Positions 1-6,758 of a DNA stretch of 64,000 nucleotides are shown one piece after another (position 1 is the stretch's first letter; each line of letters begins with the position of its first letter). The position numbers and the translations under genes are program-made. A model generated the notes under the pieces. It was not told the DNA's origin. It did no database searches and saw only the letters and a list, made by a program, of their open reading frames with translations. The DNA comes from Pseudonocardia alni (GTDB lineage Bacteria > Actinomycetota > Actinomycetes > Mycobacteriales > Pseudonocardiaceae): positions 1,488,001 to 1,552,000 of the forward strand of contig NZ_PHUJ01000003.1 in assembly GCF_002813375.1 (NCBI RefSeq), in the 5' to 3' direction.

Positions 1-244
1 CGACGCGGTCGGGCCGCTCCGCCCGGACCGGCCCGACCGCGAACCCGACCCGGACCGGCCCTGGCGCGCCGGCGACGACGTCGCCCACCCCGAGCACGGC
101 CACGGCTGGGTCCAGGGCGCCGGGCACGGGCGGGTCACCGTGCGGTTCGAGACCGCGCTCACCGGCCCCGGACGCACCCGCACGTTCGACGCCGCCGACC
201 CGGGCCTCACCCGGGCCGACCCGCTGGGCAGCTGGCGGGCCTGA
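1..244 (+). CDS. dinB: DNA polymerase IV (DinB), C-terminal end only
   Basis: The reading frame entering from the left edge encodes about 80 residues and ends at TGA 242-244. It contains [19 protein letters not shown] followed by GRVTVRFET and a [10 protein letters not shown] tail. This is the C-terminal extension I know from actinobacterial Y-family polymerases, beyond the little-finger domain. The catalytic part lies outside the window. The family carries out error-prone translesion synthesis. The call rests only on this tail, so another Y-family paralogue is possible. Confidence 0.72.
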   Translation, partial: DAVGPLRPDRPDREPDPDRPWRAGDDVAHPEHGHGWVQGAGHGRVTVRFETALTGPGRTRTFDAADPGLTRADPLGSWRA

Positions 245-263
245 GCCCGGGCCCCGGGTGGGT

Positions 264-635
264 TCAGCCGATCAGCGGGCTGCGGTGCGGCGGTGCGACG
301 CGGCTGCCCTCGGCGATCCGGGCGCGCAGCGCGGGAGCGGTGCGGGCCAGCCCGTCGAGGACGGCGCCGAGCGCGGCGTCGCCCGCGGGGTCGCCCCCGA
401 CCAGCAGCACCGCGGCCTCGGCGGGCCCGGCGGCGGCCCAGGCCCCGATCCGGGCGACGGCGTCGCGCGGCGTGACCGGCTCGACCCGCCACGCCTCGGC
501 GTAGAACAGGGCGGTCGACTCGGCCTGCGGGAAGGCGAAGACCGTCCCGGCCTCCGCCAGCAGGTCGTGCGCACCCGTGCGGGGCGCGTCGTCGCCGGAC
601 GGGTCGGTACCGAGCACCACCAGGTCGTGGCTCAT
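264..635 (-). CDS. Riboswitch-controlled 123-aa protein, half-size tetrapyrrole-methylase-like
   Basis: I chose ATG 635 because a strong GAGGAGG ribosome-binding site (about 643-649) precedes it; longer in-frame starts would run into the riboswitch. The 123-residue protein begins LVVLGTDPSGDD, then a helix-like APRTGAHDLLAEAGTVFAF, and later LLVGGDPAGDAALGAVLDGL. These segments resemble the first strand-helix unit and the GDP loop of tetrapyrrole (precorrin) methyltransferases, but the usual protein is about 240-280 aa and the SAM-binding C-terminal half is missing. It is the only gene directly downstream of a cobalamin riboswitch on this strand, so a role in B12 synthesis, cobalt handling or a B12-sparing response is likely. 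The fold assignment is inference and no enzyme activity can be claimed. Confidence 0.75.
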   Translation of the reverse strand: MSHDLVVLGTDPSGDDAPRTGAHDLLAEAGTVFAFPQAESTALFYAEAWRVEPVTPRDAVARIGAWAAAGPAEAAVLLVGGDPAGDAALGAVLDGLARTAPALRARIAEGSRVAPPHRSPLIG

Positions 636-684
636 CGCATGTCCTCCTCGAGGGTCCGCGCCCTCATCAGTGGGAATCCGCGAC

Positions 685-845
685 GACGGGCAGTGTCCTG
701 GCTCCCGGATCGGTACGCCCTCCCCGGCCTTCCCACCCTCGCGGGCGGTGGCGCCGGTGTGGGGAGGGCACTCCCCGGTGACAGTGGCGGGACCGCGCCG
801 GACTCGCACCGGCTTCCTGTTCCGTCGTCGGCCGGAGCCCATCAC
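685..845 (-). promoter_or_regulatory. Cobalamin (B12) riboswitch
   Basis: Read on the minus strand, the region has the hallmark blocks of the AdoCbl riboswitch in order: GGAAGCCGGTGCGAGTCCGG (about 816-797), the B12-box-like CCCGCCACTGTCACCGG (about 792-776), a variable GC-rich stem region, and the 3' block GGAGCCAGGACACTGCC (about 705-689). It lies between the ClC stop codon (855) and the start of the small downstream gene (635). A short GAGGG/CCCTC hairpin (about 651-667) and the GAGGAGG site follow, so translational control is plausible. High adenosylcobalamin would be expected to switch the downstream gene off. Confidence 0.92.
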
Positions 846-854
846 GCGACCGGG

Positions 855-2444
855 TCAGCGGTCAACCGTCCCGCGCCCGGCCACTCCCCGCAGATGGTCG
901 AGCAGGTCGTGCTCGGTCAGCGTCCCGAGCAGCGGCCCGTCCGGCCCCTCCCGCACGGGCAGCGCCGCCCCCCGGTGCGCGGCGAGCACCCCGAGGACGT
1001 CGTGCACGGAGCCGTCCGGGTCCAGGACGGGCAGCTCCGGGTCGGGCGTCGTGCCGTCGGCGGGCCGCATCACCTGGGCGACGACGACCCGGCGCAGCGC
1101 CTCGTCGGTCGGGGTGTCGGCGGCGAGGTCGATCCCGCGTCGCAGCAGCTTGAGCGTGTAGATGTTGTCCCGCGACACCAGGTTGGACAGGCCGGTTGCC
1201 AGGACGACGGCGGCCATCAGCGGCAGGATCAGGGCGTAGTCGCCGGTGAGCTCGAACACGATGAGCACCGCGGTGATCGGGGCGTGCGCGGCCCCCGCGA
1301 ACACCGCCGCCATGCCGACCAGGCCGAACGCGCCGGGGTGCAGGTCGAGCGCCGGGAACAGGGCCGCGGCGGCGTAGCCGAAAGCGGTCCCGGCGGTGCC
1401 GCCGACGAACAGCGACGGCGCGAAGACGCCGCCGGACCCGCCGATGCCGATGGTGAGACTGGAGGCGAGGATCTTCCCGACGACGAGCAGGAGCAGGAAC
1501 CCGACGACGTACCGGCCGCCGATCGCGGCCTCCAGCACCGGGTAGCCCACGCCGTACATCTGGGGCAGCGCCAGCAGCAGCCCGCCGAGCAGCAGCCCGC
1601 CGACGGCCGGGCGCAGCCACTCCGGGCCGCGCCAGACGGCGTCGCAGGCGTCCTCGACGGCGTAGAGGATGCGGGCGAAGGCCCAGCCCAGCAGCCCCGC
1701 GAGCAGCCCGAGCAGCGCATAGAGCGGCAGCTGGGCGGGGCTGCCCAGGTCGAAGTGCGGCAGGGTCAGGATCGCGCGGTCCCCGGCGATCACCTCGGCG
1801 ACGACGTTCGCGACCACGGAGCTGATCACCAGCACGCCGAAGGCCTCGGCGCTGAACGACCGCAGGATCAGCTCCAGGCCGAACACCACCCCGGAGATCG
1901 GGGCGTCGAACGTCGCGGAGATCCCGCCCGCGGCGCCGCAGGCGACCATCAGGACCAGCCGGGTGGCGGGTACCCGCAGCCACTGCCCGATGGCCGAGCC
2001 GAGCGCGGAGCCGATCTGCACGATCGGGCCCTCCCGGCCGACGGAGCCGCCGGTGCCGATGCAGATCCCCGACGCGAGCGCCTTCACCGCGGCGACGGTG
2101 GCCGGGATCCGCCCGCCCCGGCGCGCGACGGCGAGCATCACCTCCGGCACCCCGTGCCCGCGGGCCTCCGGCGCGAACCGCTGGACCAGCGGGCCGTACA
2201 CGAGGCCGCCGAGCACCGGGGCGACGAGCAGGAACCAGACCCCCAGCCCGGGCAGGTGCGGCGAGGCGACCCGGCCGGCGTCGGAGAAGTCCTCCCGACC
2301 GGTGACCAGCCAGGTGACACCGAGGATCAGCTCGTGGAACAGCACCGACCCGATGCCGGCACCGATCCCGATGACCGTCGCCAGGCCGACGAGCCCCGGC
2401 CGGGTGCCGACGAGCGCGCGGTGCAGCGCGCGGACCGCGGTCAC
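855..2444 (-). CDS. ClC-family chloride channel with C-terminal CBS region
   Basis: This 529-aa membrane protein moves chloride or other anions across the cytoplasmic membrane. The family signatures GREGPIVQIG (selectivity/gating glutamate) and GGSGGVFAPSLFVGG are present, with about ten hydrophobic segments up to roughly residue 400. The last 120 residues look like a CBS pair, which usually binds nucleotides. Where exchangers carry two glutamates (EE) in the helix after APISG, this protein reads FGLELIL, so the internal proton glutamate appears to be Leu. That favours a passive channel, as judged by eye alignment. The GTG start overlaps the MarR stop (GTGA), so the two genes are translationally coupled. 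Confidence 0.92.
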   Translation of the reverse strand: MTAVRALHRALVGTRPGLVGLATVIGIGAGIGSVLFHELILGVTWLVTGREDFSDAGRVASPHLPGLGVWFLLVAPVLGGLVYGPLVQRFAPEARGHGVPEVMLAVARRGGRIPATVAAVKALASGICIGTGGSVGREGPIVQIGSALGSAIGQWLRVPATRLVLMVACGAAGGISATFDAPISGVVFGLELILRSFSAEAFGVLVISSVVANVVAEVIAGDRAILTLPHFDLGSPAQLPLYALLGLLAGLLGWAFARILYAVEDACDAVWRGPEWLRPAVGGLLLGGLLLALPQMYGVGYPVLEAAIGGRYVVGFLLLLVVGKILASSLTIGIGGSGGVFAPSLFVGGTAGTAFGYAAAALFPALDLHPGAFGLVGMAAVFAGAAHAPITAVLIVFELTGDYALILPLMAAVVLATGLSNLVSRDNIYTLKLLRRGIDLAADTPTDEALRRVVVAQVMRPADGTTPDPELPVLDPDGSVHDVLGVLAAHRGAALPVREGPDGPLLGTLTEHDLLDHLRGVAGRGTVDR

Positions 2445-2950
2445 CGGGCACCGTCCTCGGCGGGCACGGGCGCGACGGCCCAGTCGGTCTCGCCGACCTC
2501 GCCCGCGGCCTCCGCGAAGCGGCGCAGCGCGTCGCGGACCGCGGTGCGCTCGGCGGCGGGCAGCGTCGCGAGCAGCCGGTGCATCTCGGCGCGGCGCAGC
2601 CGGGTGACCTCGTCGACGAGCGCCCGCCCGGCCGGGCTGAGCGCGACGGCGACCTCGCGGCGGTCGTCACCGGTGCGGGTGCGCGCGACGAGGCCGCGGG
2701 TCACCAGCCGGTCGCACATCCGGGTCGCCGTCGACGCCGACACGGTCAGCGCCCTGGCCAGGTCGGCCGGTCGCCGGGTGCCGTACTGGGCCAGCACGAC
2801 CAGCGCGCGGTACTGGGGCAGGGTCACGTCGCCGGCCGTGTCACCGCCGGTGTGCTCGCCCGCGGCGGCCAGGGACCGGGCCACCACGGAGAGCATCGCC
2901 CGGCTCGCGGTCATCACCGCGTCGACGACGTCATCGATCTCGTCCGTCAC
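2441..2950 (-). CDS. MarR-family transcriptional regulator
   Basis: This is a MarR-type winged-helix regulator. It contains LPQYRALVVLAQYGTRRPAD, LARALTVSASTATRMCDRLV (recognition helix) and the wing RTGDDRREVAVALSPAGRAL. I prefer the GTG at 2950, giving 169 aa. A longer ATG start at 2989 would put an inverted repeat, probably the operator, inside the coding region. The gene overlaps the ClC gene downstream by a GTGA junction, so it probably controls anion-channel expression together with its own. The inducer is unknown. Confidence 0.82.
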   Translation of the reverse strand: MTDEIDDVVDAVMTASRAMLSVVARSLAAAGEHTGGDTAGDVTLPQYRALVVLAQYGTRRPADLARALTVSASTATRMCDRLVTRGLVARTRTGDDRREVAVALSPAGRALVDEVTRLRRAEMHRLLATLPAAERTAVRDALRRFAEAAGEVGETDWAVAPVPAEDGAR

Positions 2951-2960
2951 GCCCGCGATC

Positions 2961-2990
2961 GTTGCATATTGCAAACTTGCAATGTGCAAC
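2961..2990. promoter_or_regulatory. 30-bp inverted repeat, probable MarR operator
   Basis: Two 14-bp arms, GTTGCATATTGCAA and TTGCAATGTGCAAC, flank a 2-bp centre and match at 13 of 14 positions. The site is AT-rich in an otherwise very GC-rich sequence and sits 11 bp before the preferred MarR start. Autorepression by MarR is the natural reading; it is inferred, not shown. Confidence 0.68.
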
Positions 2991-3002
2991 GAGTTGCCGG
3001 GG

Positions 3003-4223
3003 TCACCCCCCGACGGGCGCCTGCAACCCCGCGACGGGCCCGATCACGACGATTGCCGGCGGGCTGATCTCCTGCTCGGCCGCGACCTGCTCGGCGGTCT
3101 CCAGGGTGGCGCGCACCGATCGCTCGATCCGGGTGGTGCCGTCCTGCACGATCAGGACCGGGGTGTCGGCGGGCCGGCCGTGGGAGATCAGCGCCTCGGC
3201 GAACTTCCCGAGCCGCTCCACGGCCATCATCAACACGATCGTGCCGGTCATCCGGCCCAGCGCGGTCCAGTCGGTGAGGCTGCGCGGGTCACCCGGCGCG
3301 ACGTGCCCGGACACGACGACGATCTCGTGCGCGACCCCGCGGTGACTCACCGGCGTGCCGGCGACGGCCGGTGCGGCGAAGGCGCTGGTGATGCCCGGGA
3401 CGACGGTCACCGGCACCCCGGCCGCGGCGCACGCCTGGACCTCCTCGAACCCGCGGCCGTAGACGAACGGGTCGCCGCCCTTGAGGCGGACCACGAACTT
3501 CCCGGCCCGGGCGTGGGAGATGAGCAGCTCGTTGATCCGCTCCTGGGCCATGGCGCGGCCGTAGGGGATCTTGGAGGCGTCGATGACCTCGACCTCGGGG
3601 GACAGCTCGTCGAGGATGTCGCGCGGGCCGAGCCGGTCGGCGACGACGACCTCGGCGCGGGACAGCAGCCGCCGTCCGCGCACGGTGATCAGCTCCGGGT
3701 CGCCCGGACCGCCACCGACCAACGCGACACCGGCCTGCGGGGGCTCGGCCGACTCGTCGACGACACCGGCGGCCAGTGCCTCGACCAGCGCGGTGCGCAC
3801 GGCCGCGGACCGCCGGTGCGCGCCCCGGGCCAGCACGCCGACGGTGAGCCCGTCGTAGCCGCCGGTGGCAGGGGTGACCGCGGTGCCCTTGTCGCCGTCG
3901 TCGGCGCGGACGCAGAACACGCGGTCCCGCTCGGCCTCGGCGACGACGGCGGCGTTGGTCGCGGCCTCGTCGGTGGCGGCGATCGCGTACCAGGCGCCGG
4001 CGAGGTCGCCGTCGGTCCAGCGGCGGGCCGTCCAGGTGATCTCCCCGGCCGAGGCCATGCCCTCGACCGCCGGGGTGACCTCGGGCGAGACGACCTCGAC
4101 GACCGCTCCCGCGGCGATCAGGCGGGCGACACGGCGCTGGGCGACCTGTCCCCCACCGACGACGACGGCCCGGCGGCCGGCCAGGTCCAGCCCGACCAGG
4201 TACTGCTCGTGGTGCGCGTTCAA
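3003..4223 (-). CDS. cysG: Siroheme synthase-like uroporphyrinogen-III C-methyltransferase
   Basis: Two domains are visible in 406 aa. Residues about 10-150 hold a Rossmann-type dehydrogenase/ferrochelatase domain (VVVGGGQVAQRRV). Residues about 164-395 hold the SAM-dependent uroporphyrinogen-III methyltransferase (GGGPGDPELITV, VRLKGGDPFVYGRG, VVPGITSA, GTIVLMMAV). It makes precorrin-2, the branch point to B12 and siroheme, and may also oxidise it to sirohydrochlorin. The start is a TTG at 4223 that overlaps the upstream gene's stop (TTGA) and follows a GAGAGG ribosome-binding site. It is the last gene of the minus-strand cobalamin operon. The two-domain form lacks clear evidence for the linker phosphoserine region of enteric CysG. 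It could equally be called cobA. Confidence 0.92.
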   Translation of the reverse strand: MNAHHEQYLVGLDLAGRRAVVVGGGQVAQRRVARLIAAGAVVEVVSPEVTPAVEGMASAGEITWTARRWTDGDLAGAWYAIAATDEAATNAAVVAEAERDRVFCVRADDGDKGTAVTPATGGYDGLTVGVLARGAHRRSAAVRTALVEALAAGVVDESAEPPQAGVALVGGGPGDPELITVRGRRLLSRAEVVVADRLGPRDILDELSPEVEVIDASKIPYGRAMAQERINELLISHARAGKFVVRLKGGDPFVYGRGFEEVQACAAAGVPVTVVPGITSAFAAPAVAGTPVSHRGVAHEIVVVSGHVAPGDPRSLTDWTALGRMTGTIVLMMAVERLGKFAEALISHGRPADTPVLIVQDGTTRIERSVRATLETAEQVAAEQEISPPAIVVIGPVAGLQAPVGG

Positions 4224-4777
4224 CGACGTTCCTCTCCCGGACTCCGACGCCCGGCGGTGGCAGCGGCTCCCTGCGCGGGCCCTCCGCTCGACGGCGACGC
4301 CGGACGATAGCCGGGCCCGCATGTTTCGGAGGAGGCCCCGGAGGGCAATCCCACATCCGCCGATCCGGCGGCCACGGCGATGGTGACGCCCTGACCAGCG
4401 GTTTTACCGACGATCAGGTGGGCCCCGTCGCCGGCAGCGAGGAGCGCGGCGGCCTCTGCGACGGATGGGGTCCCGACGGCCGCGGCGACCCGGGCATCCG
4501 GCCGCGGTACCGCGACCGCGGCCAGCGCGGCGGCCGCGAACCCGTGCGGCTCCCGCGGTGCGACGGCCGCCCGCAACCCCGGTTCCGATGCCCGCCGGTC
4601 CAGGGTGGCGACGACGGCGTCCCCGAGCTCCAGCCCGTGCGCGGCGGCGACCCGGTCCAGCAGCGCGCGCACCGCGGCCTCGGACGTGCCCGGCCGCAGC
4701 CCCACCCCGACGGTGATCACCGGTCGTGGAGCGGAGCGCTCGGCACGCGGACGCTCCACTCCACGACCGGTGATCAT
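4220..4777 (-). CDS. cobE: CobE / CbiG C-terminal-domain-like cobalamin protein
   Basis: The core ITVGVGLRPGTSEAAVRALL, then VVATLDRRASEPGL, and AVGTPSVAEAAALLAA match the small CobE/CbiG C-terminal family of B12 biosynthesis. This family acts around the ring-contraction and lactone-opening steps. The ATG at 4777 overlaps the cobB stop (ATGA), and the stop overlaps the TTG of the next gene, so translation is coupled on both sides. A second possible start, GTG 4720, lies exactly where family similarity begins. The 19 codons between the two starts are made almost entirely of a long inverted repeat. The C-terminal 40 residues are low-complexity. The family call is fairly sure; the start is not. 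Confidence 0.78.
   Translation of the reverse strand: MITGRGVERPRAERSAPRPVITVGVGLRPGTSEAAVRALLDRVAAAHGLELGDAVVATLDRRASEPGLRAAVAPREPHGFAAAALAAVAVPRPDARVAAAVGTPSVAEAAALLAAGDGAHLIVGKTAGQGVTIAVAAGSADVGLPSGASSETCGPGYRPASPSSGGPAQGAAATAGRRSPGEERR
4714..4776. repeat. 25-bp inverted repeat spanning the cobB/cobE junction
   Basis: The left arm is 4714-4738 and the right arm 4752-4776, with 24 of 25 positions complementary and a 13-nt spacer. In minus-strand RNA the one mismatch becomes a G-U pair, so a 25-bp hairpin can form. It contains the cobB stop, the first cobE start codon and, at the other edge, the second possible cobE start. It could be an attenuator, a processing site or an inserted palindromic element. 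Confidence 0.85.
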
Positions 4778-6135
4778 GCGAGCGCGGCCGGGGCCCCGGC
4801 GCGCGCCGCCGCGACGAACCGGGCGACGGCGCCGGGCACACCGGCCGGGTGGGTGTGCAGGAACGACGCGTGCACCCGGGCGTCGACGTAGCCCTCCGGC
4901 TCGCCGCCGCGCCACGCCCAGGCGGGGGCGGCCCCGGCCCGCGGGGTGACCGCGCACCGGTGGAACTCGTGCGCCCCGGCCCGCTCGCCCGCCGCGAACA
5001 GTGGCGACGCCGACACCGCGACCGCGTCGCGGTAGCCGAGCGTGAGCCGCGGGGTCATCCCCGCCGACGCGTCGAGGACCCCGCACATCGGCGTCCCGTC
5101 GAGGTCGCGGCACAGGTACAGCAGCCCGCCGCACTCGGCGTGCACCGGCGCCCCGGACGCGGCCAGCGCGGCGACCTGCGCCCGCAGCGGCGCGTTGTCC
5201 CCGAGCGCGCCGACGTGCTCCTCGGGGAAGCCGCCGGGCAGCACGAGCGCGGCCGTGCCCGCCGGGAGCGCGGGGTCGCGCAGCGGGTCGAAGGTCACCA
5301 CGTCGGCACCGGCCGCGGTGAGCAGCTCGGCGTGCTCGGCGTAGCCGAACCCGAAGGCCGGGCCTCCCGCGAGCGCGACCACCGGACGTCCCGGGACCGG
5401 GTCCGCCCCGAGCTCGGCCGCCGGGTCCCAGACGGGTCCGTCGGGCAGCGGGCGGGCGAGCGCGAGGACGGCGTCGAGGTCCACGTGCTCGGCGACGAGC
5501 GCGGCCATCGCGTCCACCGCGGCGGTCGCGGCGGAACCGTGTTCGGCGGCGGTGACCAGGCCCAGGTGCCGCGAGGGCACCGCCAGCTCGGCCCGGCGCG
5601 GGACCGCGCCCAGCACCGGGAGCCCGACCTCCTCGGCCGCGGCCCGGCAGACCTGCGCGTGCCGGTCGGACCCGACCCGGTTGAGGATCACGCCCGCGAC
5701 CTGCACGGACTCGTCGAACGAGCGGAATCCGTGCAGCAGCGCGGCCAGCGACCGGGACTGTCCCCGGACGTCGACGACCAGCACCACCGGCGCCCCCAGG
5801 GTCGCCGCGACCTGTGCGGTGGACCCGGCGCCGTCGGCGATGCGGCCGTCGAACAGGCCCATCACCCCCTCGACGACGGCGACGTCGGCGTCCCGGGCGC
5901 CGTGCCGGGCCAGCGGCGCGAGCCGGTCGGCGCCCTGCAGGACGACGTCGAGGTTCCGGCCCGGGCGGCCCGCGGCGAGGGTGTGGTAGCCGGGGTCGAT
6001 GTAGTCCGGCCCGATCTTGAACGGTGCGACCCGGGTGCCGCGCCGCGACAGCGCGGCCATCAGCCCGGTCGCGACCGTGGTCTTCCCGCTCCCCGACGAC
6101 GGCGCCGCGACGACCAGCGCGCGGGCCGTGGTCAC
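4774..6135 (-). CDS. cobB: Cobyrinate a,c-diamide synthase
   Basis: This 453-aa enzyme amidates the a and c side chains of cobyrinate or hydrogenobyrinate using glutamine and ATP. The N-terminus has the P-loop APSSGSGKTT (residues about 11-20), then APFKIGPDYIDPGYH, typical of this family. The C-terminal class I glutamine amidotransferase domain has AECGGLLYLC with the nucleophilic cysteine near residue 333, and a late His (EFHRCAVT). The GTG start overlaps the cobO stop (GTGA). It belongs to the cobQ-chelatase-cobO-cobB-cobE-cysG operon. Confidence 0.96.
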   Translation of the reverse strand: MTTARALVVAAPSSGSGKTTVATGLMAALSRRGTRVAPFKIGPDYIDPGYHTLAAGRPGRNLDVVLQGADRLAPLARHGARDADVAVVEGVMGLFDGRIADGAGSTAQVAATLGAPVVLVVDVRGQSRSLAALLHGFRSFDESVQVAGVILNRVGSDRHAQVCRAAAEEVGLPVLGAVPRRAELAVPSRHLGLVTAAEHGSAATAAVDAMAALVAEHVDLDAVLALARPLPDGPVWDPAAELGADPVPGRPVVALAGGPAFGFGYAEHAELLTAAGADVVTFDPLRDPALPAGTAALVLPGGFPEEHVGALGDNAPLRAQVAALAASGAPVHAECGGLLYLCRDLDGTPMCGVLDASAGMTPRLTLGYRDAVAVSASPLFAAGERAGAHEFHRCAVTPRAGAAPAWAWRGGEPEGYVDARVHASFLHTHPAGVPGAVARFVAAARAGAPAALA

Positions 6136-6746
6136 CACTCGATCCCCCGCTGGCCCTTCTGCCCGGCGTCCATCGGGTGCTTGACCTTCGTGGTCTCCAT
6201 GACCAGGTCGGCGGCGTCGACCAGGGCCTGCGGGGCGTCCCGGCCGGTGATGATGACGTGCTGCTGCCCGGGCCGGTTCGTGAGCACGTCGACGACCTCG
6301 TCGACGTCGATCCAGCCCCACTTGAGCGGGTAGGTGAACTCGTCGAGCACGTACAGGCGGTGCGCCTCGGTCTCGATCCGGCGGCGGATCTCGGCCCAGC
6401 CCTCGGCGGCGTCGGCGGCGTGGTCGGTCTCGCTGCCGGCCTTGCGCGACCAGGACCAGCCCGAGCCCATCTTGTGCCACTCGACGGGCCCGCCCTGGCC
6501 GGTCCGCTCGTGGACCTCGCCCAGGGCGCGGAACGCCTCCTCCTCGCCGACCTTCCACTTCGCGGACTTGACGAACTGGAACACCCCGATCGACCAGCCC
6601 TGGTTCCAGCCGCGCAGCGCCATCCCGAACGCGGCGGTCGACTTCCCCTTCATCACCCCGGTGTGCACCACCAGCAGCGGCCGGTTGCGACGCTGGCGGG
6701 TGGTGAGCCCGTCGGTGGGCGTGACGGACACCTGTCCCTGCGGCAC
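6132..6746 (-). CDS. cobO: Cob(I)yrinic acid a,c-diamide adenosyltransferase
   Basis: This 204-aa CobA/CobO/BtuR-type enzyme transfers the adenosyl group of ATP to cob(I)alamin intermediates. It has the P-loop HTGVMKGKSTAAFG (residues about 28-41), VFQFVKSAKWKVGEE, and LDEFTYPLKWGWID, all diagnostic of the family. It lies 12 bp downstream of the chelatase gene and overlaps cobB, so it is firmly in the cobalamin operon. Confidence 0.96.
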   Translation of the reverse strand: MPQGQVSVTPTDGLTTRQRRNRPLLVVHTGVMKGKSTAAFGMALRGWNQGWSIGVFQFVKSAKWKVGEEEAFRALGEVHERTGQGGPVEWHKMGSGWSWSRKAGSETDHAADAAEGWAEIRRRIETEAHRLYVLDEFTYPLKWGWIDVDEVVDVLTNRPGQQHVIITGRDAPQALVDAADLVMETTKVKHPMDAGQKGQRGIEW

Positions 6747-6758
6747 GGTGGTCTCCTC

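Noticed and set aside
258-4310. A very long open frame on the plus strand opposite the cob operon genes
   Set aside because: It covers several well-supported minus-strand genes, has no domain signal and is expected in DNA this GC-rich.
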